DNA of 64,000 nucleotides from Amycolatopsis sp. FDAARGOS 1241 (GCF_016889705.1 NZ_CP069526.1:558001-622000), one strand, 5' to 3'. Numbered from the stretch's first letter, positions 25,177-38,313 are shown. The notes: generated from the sequence alone by a model not told the origin. Numbers and translations: made by a program.

Positions 25177-25761
25177 TCACCCGGGGCCGCGGAACAACGG
25201 GTCGGGGTCGTCGGCCATCACGTACTCGCCCTTCTCGAGCCGCTCGATCAGGTTCTCGAGCCACGTGTGGCTGGCCCCGGAGATACCTGCCCACAGCCGG
25301 AACAGCTCGACGACGTGCGGCGGCTGGCCCCAATCGGCCTGCTCTTCGAGCATCAGCCGCGCCCGGCGTTCCTCACCCTCCAGGTGCACGAGCCGCTGCC
25401 GCAGCAGGCTGATCGCGTGCGCGCGGGGCAGCGCGGGCATGAGCCCGATGCCCGCCGACATCTCGGGGTGGCCCACCTCGGGGTCGGACAGGGCGCGCGT
25501 GAGCAGCAGCTGGAACTCCTGCTCACCGTCGGTCGTGAGCCGGTAGGCCACGCGGTCCGGGCCGGCGTCACCCGGCTCGACGTCCACCTTCTCCAGGAGG
25601 TTCTCCGCGGCCATCTTCTTCAGCGCGTGGTAGATCGACCCGGGCTGCACGTTGGCCCACTTCTCGGCGGACCAGGTCAGCAGCTCGCGGCGCACCTGGT
25701 AGCCGTGCGCCCGGCCGAACATGCGCACCACTCCGAGCACGAGCAGACGCGTCGCCGACAC
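25177..25761 (-). CDS. PadR-family transcriptional regulator
   Basis: 194 residues; GTG 25761 follows AAGGGAG by 8 nt. The PadR winged helix is clear: LLVLGVVRMFGRAHGYQVRR, WANVQPGSIYHALKKMAAEN and a Vir_AT-like coiled C-terminus (LRQRLVHLEGEERRARLMLE). It probably represses the downstream DrrAB-type exporter in response to a toxic ligand. The frame continues open upstream across metG, but the antisense extension has no conserved content. Confidence 0.92.
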   Translation of the reverse strand: MSATRLLVLGVVRMFGRAHGYQVRRELLTWSAEKWANVQPGSIYHALKKMAAENLLEKVDVEPGDAGPDRVAYRLTTDGEQEFQLLLTRALSDPEVGHPEMSAGIGLMPALPRAHAISLLRQRLVHLEGEERRARLMLEEQADWGQPPHVVELFRLWAGISGASHTWLENLIERLEKGEYVMADDPDPLFRGPG

Positions 25762-25822
25762 CGCGTTCTCCCTTCGCGTCCCGTCCGACAATGCCGCTGA
25801 AGAATGCCTTGGGCGGTTTCCG

Positions 25823-25828
25823 TAGGCT
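25823..25828 (+). promoter_or_regulatory. -10 hexamer TAGGCT of metG
   Basis: 8 nt before the metG ATG; same hexamer as in rsmI, rsmA and ispE. Confidence 0.5.
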
Positions 25829-25836
25829 AAACAGGT

Positions 25837-27630
25837 ATGAGCACCCCTGTGTTGACCGCGGTGGCCTGGCCCTACGCCAACGGCCCCCGCCACATCGGCC
25901 ACGTGTCCGGATTCGGCGTCCCGTCCGACGTCTTCTCCCGCTACCAGCGAATGGCCGGCAACCGGGTCCTCATGGTGTCCGGGACCGACGAGCACGGCAC
26001 CCCGATCACCGTCCAGGCCGACAAGGAGGGCCTGACCCCGCAGCAGACCGCCGACAAGTACACGCGCCAGATCGACGAGGACCTGCGCGGTCTCGGCCTG
26101 TCCTACGACCTGTTCACGCGCACCACCACCGGCAACCACGCCGAGGTGACGCAGCAGATCTTCCTCGCGCTCAACCGCAACGGCTACGTCGTGCCGAAGA
26201 CCACGCGCGGCGCGATCAGCCCGTCGACCGGGCGCACGCTGCCCGACCGCTACGTCGAGGGCACCTGCCCGATCTGCGGTTACGAGGCCGCGCGCGGCGA
26301 CCAGTGCGACAACTGCGGCAACCAGCTCGACGCGGCCGAGCTCATCAACCCGCGCTCGCGCATCAACGGCGAGACGCCGAAGTTCGTGGAGACCGAGCAC
26401 TACTTCCTCGACCTGCCGGCGTTCACCAAGACCCTCGGCGACTGGCTGGCCACGAAGACCGACTGGCGGCCGAACGTCCTCAACTTCACGAAGAACCTGA
26501 TCGACGACATGCGGCCGCGCCCGATCACGCGCGACCTCGACTGGGGCGTGAAGATCCCGCTCGACGGCTGGCGCGACCAGCCGCTCAAGCGCTTCTACGT
26601 GTGGTTCGACGCCGTGATCGGTTACTTCTCCGCCAGCGTCGAGTGGGCCCGCCGCACCGGGCAGCCCGACGCGTGGCAGGAGTGGTGGAACAACGCCGAC
26701 GCGCGCGCCTACTACTTCATGGGCAAGGACAACATCACCTTCCACGCCCAGATCTGGCCCGCGCTGCTGCTCGGCCACAACGGCGACGGCGACCATGGCG
26801 GCGAGCCCGGCAAGTACGGCAAGCTGCACCTGCCCGACGAGATCGTGTCGAGCGAGTTCCTCACCATGAGCGGCTCGAAGTTCTCGACCTCGCGCGGCAC
26901 CGTGATCTACGTGCACGACTTCCTGCGCGAGTTCGGCCCCGACGCGCTGCGGTACTTCATCTCCGTGGCGGGTCCGGAGACGCAGGACACCGACTTCACG
27001 TGGGACGAGTTCGTCCGCCGCACCAACTTCGAGCTGGCCAACGAGTGGGGCAACCTCGTGAACCGGTCGATCTCGATGGCGCACAAGAACGTCGGCGCCA
27101 TTCCGCGCCCGGACGCCCCCGCGCCGGCCGACGAGGAGCTCAAGCAGCTCTCGCGCAAGGCGTTCGACACCGCCGGCGCCCACCTCGCCCGCTCGCGCTT
27201 CAAGGCGGCGGCCTCGGAGGCCATGCGCGTCGTCACGGCCGCGAACCGCTATCTGTCGGACCAGGAGCCGTGGAAGCTCAAGGACGACCCGGCCCGGCGC
27301 GACACCGTGCTGCACACCGCGCTGCAGGTCGTGTCCGACGCCAACACGCTGCTGACGCCGTTCCTGCCGCACTCGGCGCAGAAGGTCCACGAGGCCCTCG
27401 GCGGCACGGGTGTGTGGGCCGCGCAGCCGGAGCTGCAGGAGGTCGAGGACCTCGACATCCCCGGCCGGATCAACCCGATCCTCACCGGCGACTACGCGGG
27501 TGAGCAGGCCAAGTGGGAGTCGAAGCCGATCGAGGTCGGCCGTCCGCTGCCGAAGCCGACGCCGCTGTTCACGAAGCTCGACCCGAAGCTCGGTGAAGAC
27601 GGCCCCGAGTGGGCGCCGATCATCAAGTAA
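25837..27630 (+). CDS. metG: Methionyl-tRNA synthetase
   Basis: 597 residues. The HIGH motif is [11 protein letters not shown] (residues 12-22). A Cys4 zinc knuckle CPIC...CDNCGNQLD lies near 147-165. The KMSKS loop is [11 protein letters not shown] near 345, the S-K-x-S variant of actinobacterial enzymes. The C-terminal anticodon domain follows; there is no EMAP-type dimerisation domain. It charges initiator and elongator tRNA-Met. Upstream, TAGGCT is 8 nt from the ATG, and a strong hairpin follows the stop. Confidence 0.97.
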   Translation: MSTPVLTAVAWPYANGPRHIGHVSGFGVPSDVFSRYQRMAGNRVLMVSGTDEHGTPITVQADKEGLTPQQTADKYTRQIDEDLRGLGLSYDLFTRTTTGNHAEVTQQIFLALNRNGYVVPKTTRGAISPSTGRTLPDRYVEGTCPICGYEAARGDQCDNCGNQLDAAELINPRSRINGETPKFVETEHYFLDLPAFTKTLGDWLATKTDWRPNVLNFTKNLIDDMRPRPITRDLDWGVKIPLDGWRDQPLKRFYVWFDAVIGYFSASVEWARRTGQPDAWQEWWNNADARAYYFMGKDNITFHAQIWPALLLGHNGDGDHGGEPGKYGKLHLPDEIVSSEFLTMSGSKFSTSRGTVIYVHDFLREFGPDALRYFISVAGPETQDTDFTWDEFVRRTNFELANEWGNLVNRSISMAHKNVGAIPRPDAPAPADEELKQLSRKAFDTAGAHLARSRFKAAASEAMRVVTAANRYLSDQEPWKLKDDPARRDTVLHTALQVVSDANTLLTPFLPHSAQKVHEALGGTGVWAAQPELQEVEDLDIPGRINPILTGDYAGEQAKWESKPIEVGRPLPKPTPLFTKLDPKLGEDGPEWAPIIK

Positions 27631-27642
27631 CACTGTCGCGGT

Positions 27643-27683
27643 GCAGAAGGGCGCTCTGGGGACACCCCGGGGCGCCCTTCTGC
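27643..27683 (+). terminator. metG terminator
   Basis: Perfect 12-bp stem GCAGAAGGGCGC / GCGCCCTTCTGC with an inner GGGG-ACA-CCCC stem, 12 nt after the metG stop. Confidence 0.85.
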
Positions 27684-27744
27684 GTGCCACGCAACTCCGC
27701 CTGCCTACCCCCACCGCCCTCAACGGAGTCGCTTCGCGACGCAG

Positions 27745-27750
27745 TAGTTT
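27745..27750 (+). promoter_or_regulatory. -10 hexamer TAGTTT of tatD
   Basis: 7 nt before the tatD ATG. Confidence 0.4.
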
Positions 27751-27757
27751 CAGGGGC

Positions 27758-28585
27758 ATGGGTGAAGACAAGCGCGAGTTGCCGCCGATCCCCGACCGCC
27801 TCCCGGCCGCCGTGGTCGACGCGCACACCCACCTCGACGCGTGCGGGGCCGTGACGGCCGCCGACGTGACCGCGATGGTCGACCGCGCCGAACGGGCCGG
27901 CGTCGCCCGCGTGGTCACCGTCGCCGACGACCTCGCGGCGGCGCGCTGGGCCGTCGACGCGTCCACGTGGGACCCGCGCGTGTTCGCGGCCGTCGCCCTG
28001 CATCCCACGCGCACCAAGGATTTCGGCGACGCCGAAAAGTCCGAAGTGGAGCGTCTGGCCGCCGCCGAGCGCGTGGTCGCGGTCGGCGAGACGGGCCTCG
28101 ACCACTACTGGGACTACTCGCCGCACGACGCGCAGGAAGACGCGTTCCGCTGGCACATCGACCTCGCCAAGCGGCTCGGCAAGACGCTGATGATCCACGA
28201 CCGCGACGCCCACGAGGACGTACTGCGCATCCTCGACGAAGAGGGCGCGCCGGACACCGTCGTCTTCCATTGCTTCTCCGGCGACGAACGCATCGCGCGC
28301 CGCTGCCTCGAAAAGGGCTACGTGCTGTCCTTCGCGGGCACGGTGACGTTCAAGAACGCCCGCGCCCTCCACGAGGCGGCCCGGCTCGCCCCGGCGGGCC
28401 AGTACCTCGCCGAGACCGACGCGCCGTTCCTGACGCCCCACCCGTTCCGTGGGCGCCCGAACGAGCCCTACTGCACCGCCTACACCGTCCGGCACCTCGC
28501 GGCGCTCAGGGGCGAAGCCGTTCACGAGGTCGCCGATGCGGTCCGGACCACGGCCGAGCGGGTGTACCACTTGCCCGGGGCTTGA
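27758..28585 (+). CDS. tatD: TatD-family metal-dependent DNase
   Basis: 275 residues. Metal ligands of the amidohydrolase fold are visible: the HxH of VVDAHTHLD (His23, His25), GETGLDHYWD, MIHDRDAHED, VVFHCFSGD and the final ETDAPFLTP. TatD proteins are Mg-dependent 3'-5' exonucleases acting on single-stranded or damaged DNA. It follows metG after a terminator and has its own TAGTTT hexamer. The metG-tatD-rpfB-rsmA-ispE order is a conserved actinobacterial block. Confidence 0.94.
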   Translation: MGEDKRELPPIPDRLPAAVVDAHTHLDACGAVTAADVTAMVDRAERAGVARVVTVADDLAAARWAVDASTWDPRVFAAVALHPTRTKDFGDAEKSEVERLAAAERVVAVGETGLDHYWDYSPHDAQEDAFRWHIDLAKRLGKTLMIHDRDAHEDVLRILDEEGAPDTVVFHCFSGDERIARRCLEKGYVLSFAGTVTFKNARALHEAARLAPAGQYLAETDAPFLTPHPFRGRPNEPYCTAYTVRHLAALRGEAVHEVADAVRTTAERVYHLPGA

Positions 28586-30394
<1,809 letters not shown>

Positions 30395-30420
30395 GTTCCT
30401 CCCCTTCCGCGGCAGCTCGG

Positions 30421-30426
30421 TAGGCT
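30421..30426 (+). promoter_or_regulatory. -10 hexamer TAGGCT of rsmA
   Basis: 6 nt before the rsmA GTG, after the rpfB stop. Confidence 0.5.
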
Positions 30427-30432
30427 TCTCCG

Positions 30433-31272
30433 GTGGTTGAACTGCTGGGGCCTGCCGAGATCCGCGCGCTGGCCGAAGAGCTCGACGTCCGGCCGACGAA
30501 GAAGCTCGGCCAGAACTTCGTGCACGACCCCAACACGGTTCGCCGCATCGTCGAGCTGGCCGGGGTGGGGCCCGGGGACGTCGTCCTCGAGGTCGGTCCC
30601 GGTCTGGGTTCGCTGACGCTGGGCTTGCTGGACGCCGGCGCGTCGGTCGTCGCGGTCGAGATCGACCCCGTCCTGGCGAATCGCCTGCCGTGCACCGCCG
30701 CCGAACGCGCTCCTGAGGCCGCCGACCGCCTGACCGTCGTCGGCGCCGACGCGCTGCGGATCAGCTCGGCCGATTTGCCAGCTTCACCGGTCTCGCTCGT
30801 GGCGAACCTGCCGTACAACGTCGCGGTGCCCGTCGTGCTCCACTTGCTCGCCGAGCTGCCGTCGCTCGCGCGGGGGCTGGTGATGGTGCAGACCGAGGTC
30901 GCCGACCGCATGGCCGCGGGCCCCGGCAGCCGCATCTACGGCGTGCCGAGCGTCAAACTCGCCTGGTACGGCCCGGCGCGCAAGGTTGGCGCCGTGCCGC
31001 GGTCCGTGTTCTGGCCGGTGCCGAACGTCGACTCGTCACTGGTGGCCTTCGAACGCGGCCCGGCCGTTTCGGACATCGACCGCCAGCGCCTCTTCGACGT
31101 CGTCGACGCGGCGTTCTCGCAGCGCCGCAAAACGCTCCGGGCGGCGCTCGCCGGCTGGGCGGGATCCGCCGACCGCGCCGGGAAACTCCTCGCGGCCGCG
31201 GGGATCGACCCGAAGACGCGGGGTGAGCAGCTGGCCGTCCAGGACTTCGCGAGGATCGCCGCTCAAGCCTGA
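30433..31272 (+). CDS. rsmA: 16S rRNA dimethyladenosine transferase
   Basis: 279 residues, GTG start 6 nt after TAGGCT. Typical KsgA features: [23 protein letters not shown] motif [16 protein letters not shown], the catalytic NLPYNVAVP, and [16 protein letters not shown]. It dimethylates A1518 and A1519 of 16S rRNA late in 30S assembly. It is 39 bp after rpfB and may be expressed from its own promoter. The last 10 bp overlap the convergent TetR gene. Confidence 0.96.
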   Translation: MVELLGPAEIRALAEELDVRPTKKLGQNFVHDPNTVRRIVELAGVGPGDVVLEVGPGLGSLTLGLLDAGASVVAVEIDPVLANRLPCTAAERAPEAADRLTVVGADALRISSADLPASPVSLVANLPYNVAVPVVLHLLAELPSLARGLVMVQTEVADRMAAGPGSRIYGVPSVKLAWYGPARKVGAVPRSVFWPVPNVDSSLVAFERGPAVSDIDRQRLFDVVDAAFSQRRKTLRAALAGWAGSADRAGKLLAAAGIDPKTRGEQLAVQDFARIAAQA

Positions 31273-31847
31273 AACAGGCGGTCGAGGTGGTAGTCCAGCG
31301 TGACGAGGACCTCGTCCGGCGTGAACCGGCCGTGGAGCACGTCGAGGCCGAGGCCGGTGAGGCCGGCGACCAGCAGGTTCGCCTCCAGCCGGGGCTGCGT
31401 GCCCGGCGGGAGCACGGCGCGGCGCAGCAGGCTGGTGACGAGGTCTTCGATCGGCGTCTCGTCGTGGACGAAGGCCTGCGCGAGCTGTGGGTCGCTGTGG
31501 GTGCGGCTGAAATAGGCGCGGTGGACGCGCAGGGAGAGTTCGCGTTCGGCGTCCAGCGGCAGCAGCTCGGTGAGCAGGGTCCGCACCACTCCGCGCACGC
31601 TCTGGTCCAGCTGCGCCGCGATGCGGGCCTGCGCCCGGCGCTCGCCGCGTTCGTGGAGGTAGCGCAGGGCGAGCACGAGCAGGTTGTGCTTCGTCTCGAA
31701 GTAGTACTGCACGAGCCGCAGGGACACCCCCGCCTCGGCCGCGACCTCGCGCATGCTGACCGCCTCCAGCCCCAGGTCCGCGGCGATGCGCCAAACCGCC
31801 GACGCGATCTCGCGCCGGCGCTGCTCGTGGTCGGTCCGGCGCGGCAT
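31263..31847 (-). CDS. TetR-family regulator
   Basis: 194 residues. N-terminal helix-turn-helix: [20 protein letters not shown] (about residues 30-49). The C-terminal domain, with [20 protein letters not shown], matches the BetI-like group. No obvious target gene lies beside it except across the 670-bp gap leading to the metN-like gene. Two overlapping inverted repeats just before its start (31860-31879) point to autoregulation. Confidence 0.88.
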   Translation of the reverse strand: MPRRTDHEQRRREIASAVWRIAADLGLEAVSMREVAAEAGVSLRLVQYYFETKHNLLVLALRYLHERGERRAQARIAAQLDQSVRGVVRTLLTELLPLDAERELSLRVHRAYFSRTHSDPQLAQAFVHDETPIEDLVTSLLRRAVLPPGTQPRLEANLLVAGLTGLGLDVLHGRFTPDEVLVTLDYHLDRLFQA

Positions 31848-31859
31848 GGTGGTACAAGT

Positions 31860-31879
31860 GTATCCGATACGGTTGTATC
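31860..31879. promoter_or_regulatory. Overlapping inverted repeats before TetR gene
   Basis: GTATC-C-GATAC (31860-31870) and GATAC-GGTT-GTATC (31866-31879) share a half-site, 12-32 bp upstream of the TetR ATG at 31847. Confidence 0.65.
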
Positions 31880-32053
31880 ACAGAGTCGTGTGACGGACGC
31901 CTGCCGGCGCCCCGCCAGCAGGACGGTTGTCCGGTTGGGAAGACGAGGTGTCTCGTGATGGCGAACTACTTCGCCGGGCCGTCAGCCGACGCAGCGTCGT
32001 CCGGCAGTGGGAGATAGTCGGCCAAAAGCCCTCTGGGCCAAGAAAATCGTGCG

Positions 32054-32064
32054 TCCACAGTGGA
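32054..32064. repeat. TCCACAGTGGA, copy 4
   Basis: Intergenic, 170 bp before the riboswitch. Confidence 0.7.
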
Positions 32065-32221
32065 GATGGGCGTCGGTGTTCTCGCTCGGAAGCAATTCGG
32101 GGACGGAGCGATCCCCGCCCACGATGTGGCGGCGCGTGTCCCGGTATCCGGGCACCACCACTCGTGTGATCTGCACCAACGCGCTTGCGTTCACCCAATG
32201 GGATCGGCTTTACTCAGAACG

Positions 32222-32309
32222 TCCATCCCGAGCGACTGAGAGACCTGGCTCGACGAAGTCGCAGCAACCACCCTCCGGCAGGGCAGGTGCTACAGCCAGG
32301 ACCGATGGA
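32222..32309 (+). ncRNA. S-box (SAM-I clan) riboswitch
   Basis: P1 pairs TCCATC (32222-32227) with GATGGA (32304-32309). P2 pairs GCGAC with GTCGC, enclosing the conserved GAGAGACCTGGCTCGACGAA internal elements; AGCAACC follows, then P3 (CCCT/AGGG) and AGGTGCTACAGCC. This is the S-box arrangement that binds S-adenosylmethionine; SAM-I and SAM-IV are hard to separate by eye. It precedes the MetN-like gene by 213 bp, so high SAM should lower its expression. No clear terminator was found between them, so the expression platform is unknown. Confidence 0.85.
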
Positions 32310-32522
32310 GGCTGTTACCGATGAAGAGGGTTGCCCGCCCGCTCCTGTTGACCCGGCGGCGTGTCGTTGACGAAGGTCGCCGCACGGTATGTGCGTGTCG
32401 ACGCTCCATGGCGAACATCTGATCTTCTTCCGCCTTTTCGCACACCGTCCGAAAAGGACGGTTATTCGGTGACGTCCGGCGCGCCCGGGAACGGTGCTGC
32501 GCCCACTGCCAGGAGCATCTTC

Positions 32523-33527
32523 GTGATCACTGTCGAAAACGTGTCCAAATCCTTCGCCACCAATGGAAATCCGGTTCCCGCGCTGCGTGACGTGAGCGTC
32601 GACGTGCAGGCCGGTTCCCTCTTCGGCGTGGTCGGCCCGGCCGGCTCCGGCAAGTCGACCCTCGCCCGCTGCATCGCGCTGCAGGAGCGCCCCGACCGCG
32701 GCGTCGTTCGGCTCGACGGCCTCAACACCGCCGCTCTCGACGGCCGCCGGCTGCGTGAGGTCCGCCGCCAGCTGGGTGTCGTCGGCACCAAGCCGGAGCT
32801 GCTCGCCGAGCGCACCGTCGCCGGCAACATCGCGACGCCGCTGGAGCAGCTCGGCGTCGACGGCCCGCAACGCAAGAGCCGTGTCGGCTCCCTGCTCGAC
32901 CTCGTCGGCCTCACGGCGCGCGCCGCGCAGAAGCCGGGCGACCTGACGGCCGGCCAGCTCCGGCGCGTCGCCGTCGCCAAGGCGCTCGCCGCCGGCCCGG
33001 CCGTGCTGCTCGCCGACGACCCGACCTCGGGCATCGCTCCGGAGGAGGCCGGTGCCGTGCTCGCCGTGCTCGACCGGGCGCGCGCGGAGCTGGGTACCAC
33101 GGTGCTCGTCACCACTCCCGACGCCAGTGTCGTGCGCCGCGTCTGCGACGACGTCGCGGTGCTCGACCACGGGGCCGTCCTCGAGCGCGGGCACGTGCTG
33201 GACCTGATCGCCGAGCCCGGCAGCTGGATCGCCGACGCCGTGCTGCCGGCGATCGAGACGTCCCGAGCGCAGGCCGCGAAGTACGACCGCTCCGCCGACG
33301 TGATCCTCATCGGCTTCGCGTCCGTCGGCGCCCTGCTGCCCGAGGCGGCCGGCCGCTTCGACGTGGAGGTCGCCACGATCGGGGGCGGGATCACCCGCAT
33401 CGGCGACACGCCGATCGCGCGGTTCCGCATCGGCCTGCGCGGCGAGCGCTCCGACGCCGCCCTGGGGTGGATCGCCGACCGCGGCGCGCACGTGGCCCAG
33501 CCGGTGCGCGCGGCCGTCGCCGCCTGA
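32523..33527 (+). CDS. MetN-like ABC ATPase with NIL domain, degenerate active site
   Basis: 334 residues; GTG 32523 follows AGGAG by 7 nt. Residues 1-230 are an ABC domain, 265-330 a ferredoxin-like NIL domain as in methionine importer MetN. Walker A (GPAGSGKST) is intact, but the Q-loop Gln is lost (VVGTKPELL), the signature is LTAGQ instead of LSGGQ, the Walker B catalytic Glu is Asp (LLADDPTSG), and the H-loop His is missing (VTTPDASVV). ATPase activity should be poor. No metI or metQ follows; the next gene is ispE past a terminator. The SAM riboswitch upstream ties it to methionine supply. Confidence 0.88.
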   Translation: MITVENVSKSFATNGNPVPALRDVSVDVQAGSLFGVVGPAGSGKSTLARCIALQERPDRGVVRLDGLNTAALDGRRLREVRRQLGVVGTKPELLAERTVAGNIATPLEQLGVDGPQRKSRVGSLLDLVGLTARAAQKPGDLTAGQLRRVAVAKALAAGPAVLLADDPTSGIAPEEAGAVLAVLDRARAELGTTVLVTTPDASVVRRVCDDVAVLDHGAVLERGHVLDLIAEPGSWIADAVLPAIETSRAQAAKYDRSADVILIGFASVGALLPEAAGRFDVEVATIGGGITRIGDTPIARFRIGLRGERSDAALGWIADRGAHVAQPVRAAVAA

Positions 33528-33541
33528 CGCAAGTACGGGAA

Positions 33542-33570
33542 GGGCCCCTCGGACACGTGCCGAGGGGCCC
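33542..33570. terminator. Terminator after the MetN-like gene
   Basis: Perfect 11-bp stem GGGCCCCTCGG / CCGAGGGGCCC, 7-nt loop, 15 nt past the stop codon. Confidence 0.85.
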
Positions 33571-33687
33571 ATCCGCGTCGCCCCGGACCCGCGTCCGGTA
33601 CTTCGGGGTCCCGTGTCCGATTCTTCGGGACAGCTGTCCTGAAAACGCCTGTTTTCTCCTGGTGGGGAGCCCGCTGCCCAGGCCACG

Positions 33688-33693
33688 TAGGCT
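33688..33693 (+). promoter_or_regulatory. -10 hexamer TAGGCT of ispE
   Basis: 6 nt before the ispE GTG. Confidence 0.5.
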
Positions 33694-33699
33694 GGACAG

Positions 33700-34668
33700 G
33701 TGCTCGCCGTCGTACCACCACCAGTCACCGTCCGGGTCCCGGCCAAGGTCAACCTGCACCTGGCCATCGGTGACCTGCGCGAGGACGGTTACCACGACTT
33801 GGTCACCGTCTTCCAGGCGCTTTCGCTCACGGACGAGGTGACCGTCGCCGCCACAGAAGAACCGGGGCTCGAGGTGTACGGCGAGGGGGAGGGCTCGGTG
33901 CCCGCCGACGCCACCAACCTCGCTTGGCGCGCGGCCCAAGAGCTCTCGTCCTACGCCGGCCGCCAGGAGGGCACCGACCCGAAGGTGCGGATCGTGCTGC
34001 GCAAGGGCATCCCGGTCGCCGGCGGCATGGCGGGCGGCAGCGCCGACGCGGCCGCGACGCTCGTGGGGCTGGCCTCGCTGTGGAAGCTCGACGTGACGCG
34101 CGACGAGCTCGCCGCCATCGCCGGCAAGCTCGGCAGCGACGTCCCCTTCGCCCTCTACGGCGGCACCGCGCTCGGCACCGGCCGCGGCGAGCAGCTCGTG
34201 CCCGTGCTGTCGCGGCACACGTTCCACTGGGTGCTCGCGTTCGACACCGAAGGCCTGTCGACGCCGAAGGTGTTCGGTGAGCTCGACCGGCTGCGCGTCG
34301 ACGGCAACCCGCCGCGCATCGGCTCCCACACCCCCGTGGTCGAGGCCCTCGCGTCGGGTGATCCGCGCCAGCTCGCGCTGCTGCTGGGCAACGACCTGCA
34401 GGCGGCTGCCGTTTCGCTGCGGCCGGGCCTGCGCCGCACGTTGCGTGCCGGCGTGAATGCCGGCGCGCTCGCCGGCTGCGTGTCCGGCTCGGGGCCGACG
34501 TGCGCTTTCCTCTGCGCCGACGCGCAGACGGCGGTCGAGGTGGCCGCGGAGCTGTCAGGTGCCGGCGTGTGCCGCACGGTGCGCGTCGCCCACGGCCCGG
34601 TGCCCGGCGCGCGCGTCGTGGGCGGCGACGACGCCCCGCGCAACGCGCCCCCGCGCGTGCACGCGTGA
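33700..34668 (+). CDS. ispE: 4-diphosphocytidyl-2-C-methyl-D-erythritol kinase
   Basis: 322 residues, GTG start 6 nt after TAGGCT. GHMP-kinase motifs: [20 protein letters not shown] at the N-terminus, the ATP loop [20 protein letters not shown], and a C-terminal [11 protein letters not shown]. It phosphorylates CDP-ME in the MEP isoprenoid pathway. Position after rsmA is conserved in actinobacteria, though here a TetR gene and the MetN-like gene intervene. The C-terminal 20 residues ([18 protein letters not shown]) form a variable tail. Confidence 0.96.
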   Translation: MLAVVPPPVTVRVPAKVNLHLAIGDLREDGYHDLVTVFQALSLTDEVTVAATEEPGLEVYGEGEGSVPADATNLAWRAAQELSSYAGRQEGTDPKVRIVLRKGIPVAGGMAGGSADAAATLVGLASLWKLDVTRDELAAIAGKLGSDVPFALYGGTALGTGRGEQLVPVLSRHTFHWVLAFDTEGLSTPKVFGELDRLRVDGNPPRIGSHTPVVEALASGDPRQLALLLGNDLQAAAVSLRPGLRRTLRAGVNAGALAGCVSGSGPTCAFLCADAQTAVEVAAELSGAGVCRTVRVAHGPVPGARVVGGDDAPRNAPPRVHA

Positions 34669-34676
34669 GTATCGAG

Positions 34677-34687
34677 TCCACTGTGGA
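34677..34687. repeat. TCCACTGTGGA, copy 5
   Basis: In the 37-bp gap between ispE and the ABC-F gene. A one-mismatch relative, TCCATTGTGGA, is at 35021-35031. Confidence 0.7.
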
Positions 34688-34705
34688 AAGGATCGGCTGA
34701 AGCGG

Positions 34706-36478
<1,773 letters not shown>

Positions 36479-36533
36479 CCAGGCCCGGGCAACCCGTTCA
36501 CGCCACCGCAGGCGAGCGTTGACAACCAGACAG

Positions 36534-36539
36534 TAATCT
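36534..36539 (+). promoter_or_regulatory. -10 hexamer TAATCT of acyl-AMP ligase gene
   Basis: 7 nt before the ATG at 36547. A TTGACA at 36519-36524 is too close (9 nt) to pair with it. Confidence 0.4.
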
Positions 36540-36546
36540 GACGCCC

Positions 36547-38235
36547 ATGAGTCGGTTCGTGGACACGCTCGTCGGGACGGCGACGGGGCGGGGTCAGCAG
36601 CGCGGCATGGTCACGGGCGAGCCCAAGGAGCCGGTGCGCCGGACGTGGGCGGAGGTCCACGGCCAAGCCAGGAAGATCGCGGGTGGATTGGTCGCGGGCG
36701 GGCTGAAGCCCGGCAGCGCGGTGGCCGTGCTGGCCGCGGCGCCGGTGCTCATCGCGCCGACCGTGCAGGCCGTGTGGCTCGCGGGCGGCAGCGTGACGAT
36801 GCTGCACCAGCCGACGGCGCGCACGGACCTTGGCGAGTGGGCCGAGGACACCGTCAAGGTGCTCGAGATGATCGACGCCGGGCTGGTGCTGCTGGGCGAA
36901 CCGTTCGACCAGCTCGCGCCGGTGCTCGAGGAAAAAGGCATCAACCACCGGCTGATCACGGAGCTGGCCGGGTCGGAGCCGCTCGCGGACGTCGTGGCGA
37001 CCGGTGAGGACGACACCGCGCTGCTGCAGCTCACCAGTGGTTCGACGGCCGAGCCGAAGGCCGTGCGGATCACCTACGGCAACCTGTACACCAACGTCAA
37101 GGCGATGGTCGAGCGCGCGGAGTTCGACTTCGACGTCGACGTGATGGTCTCGTGGCTGCCGACGTTCCACGACATGGGCATGGTCGGTTTCCTGACGGTG
37201 CCGATGACCTTCGGTGTCGAGCTGGTCAAGATCACGCCGGTCGAGTTCCTCACCGGTCCGCTGATCTGGCCGGAGCTGATCTCCAAGTACGGCGGCACCA
37301 CCACGGCCGCGCCGAACTTCGCGTACGCGATCGTCGGGCGGCGCATGGCGCGCGTCGAGGACGACAACGCCTACGACCTGTCGAAGCTGCGCATCGCCCT
37401 CAACGGCGCGGAGCCGATCGACGAGACGGCGGTGCAGACGTTCGTCGACGCCGGCGCCCGCTTCAAGATGCCGCCGGAGTGCGTGTTCCCGGCCTACGGC
37501 ATGGCGGAGGCGACGCTCGCCGTGTCGTTCGCGCCGCTGTTCACGGGCCTGACGCTGGACGTGGTGGAGGCAGACGCGCTGGAGGCCGACGACCGCGCCG
37601 TCCCGGTGCCCGAGGGCGACCCGCGGCGCGGCACGGACGAGGTGCGCTCGTTCGCGCTGCTGGGCCGTCCGCTCGACGGGCTGGAGGCGAGCATCGTCGA
37701 TTCTTCGGGCACCGTGCTCGGCGACCGGCAGGTCGGCGAGATCCGGCTGCGCGGCCCGGCCGTGACGCCGGGGTACCTGACCGTCGACGGCCCGCTCGAC
37801 ACCCAGGACGCCGACGGCTGGATGCTGACCGGCGACCTCGGTTACCTCGTCGACGGCCAGATCGTGATCTGCGGGCGCCGCAAGGACGTCATCATCATGG
37901 GCGGCCGCAACCTGTACCCGACCGACATCGAGCGTGCGGCGACTTCGGTCGAGGGCGTGCGGGCCGGTAACGCCGTCGCAGTGCGCCTCGACGCGGGCAG
38001 CCGCCGCGAGCGCTTCGCCGTGGTCGTGGAGTCCAAACTGGCCGGTGACGCCGACGCGGAACGCGCACTGGCCAAGCAGGTCGCCGCGCGCGTGCGTGAC
38101 GCCGTGGACATGCGGCCGTTCGCTGTGGTCGTGCTGCCGGCCGGCAGTCTGCCGAAGACGCCGTCGGGCAAGGTCAAACGAGCTGCGACGGCGGTGCAGT
38201 ACGCGGACAAGATCGCGCGCCACGGCGAAGACTGA
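36547..38235 (+). CDS. Acyl-AMP/CoA ligase, Rv1013 (Pks16)-like
   Basis: 562 residues of the adenylate-forming family. Motifs: LLQLTSGSTAEPKAVRITYG (P-loop), SWLPTFHDMGMVGFL (typical of fatty-acyl-AMP ligases), PAYGMAEATLAVSFAP, GWMLTGDLGYLVDGQIVICG, KDVIIMGGRNLYPTDIE and the C-terminal lysine loop LPKTPSGKVKRAAT. It activates a fatty acid as acyl-AMP, for transfer to CoA or a carrier protein. By position it corresponds to M. tuberculosis Rv1013 (pks16), between ispE and pth. No polyketide synthase is adjacent. Confidence 0.9.
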   Translation: MSRFVDTLVGTATGRGQQRGMVTGEPKEPVRRTWAEVHGQARKIAGGLVAGGLKPGSAVAVLAAAPVLIAPTVQAVWLAGGSVTMLHQPTARTDLGEWAEDTVKVLEMIDAGLVLLGEPFDQLAPVLEEKGINHRLITELAGSEPLADVVATGEDDTALLQLTSGSTAEPKAVRITYGNLYTNVKAMVERAEFDFDVDVMVSWLPTFHDMGMVGFLTVPMTFGVELVKITPVEFLTGPLIWPELISKYGGTTTAAPNFAYAIVGRRMARVEDDNAYDLSKLRIALNGAEPIDETAVQTFVDAGARFKMPPECVFPAYGMAEATLAVSFAPLFTGLTLDVVEADALEADDRAVPVPEGDPRRGTDEVRSFALLGRPLDGLEASIVDSSGTVLGDRQVGEIRLRGPAVTPGYLTVDGPLDTQDADGWMLTGDLGYLVDGQIVICGRRKDVIIMGGRNLYPTDIERAATSVEGVRAGNAVAVRLDAGSRRERFAVVVESKLAGDADAERALAKQVAARVRDAVDMRPFAVVVLPAGSLPKTPSGKVKRAATAVQYADKIARHGED

Positions 38236-38265
38236 GCAGCGTCGGCCGCTGCCGGTGCCGCGGCA

Positions 38266-38313
38266 AACGCAGAACCGGCCCGCTCAGGAAGGTGAGTGGG
38301 CCGGTTCTGCGTT
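38266..38313. terminator. Bidirectional terminator between acyl ligase and DivIVA gene
   Basis: Perfect 16-bp stem AACGCAGAACCGGCCC / GGGCCGGTTCTGCGTT with a 16-nt loop, between convergent genes. Confidence 0.9.

Noticed and set aside
25177..28017. 946-codon open frame antisense to metG, extending PadR
   Set aside because: High G+C content keeps antisense frames open; residues beyond the PadR domain are low-complexity and have no motif. The PadR GTG at 25761 has a good ribosome binding site.
31957..32016. 19-codon ORF (MANYFAGPSADAASSGSGR) upstream of the riboswitch
   Set aside because: No ribosome binding site and no coupling to a gene; likely chance.
36519..36539. Complete -35/-10 promoter (TTGACA with TAATCT)
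   Set aside because: Spacing is 9 nt, far below 16-18; only the -10 is retained.
36547..38235. Start of a polyketide or siderophore gene cluster
   Set aside because: The acyl ligase stands alone, and its position matches the conserved Rv1013 locus.
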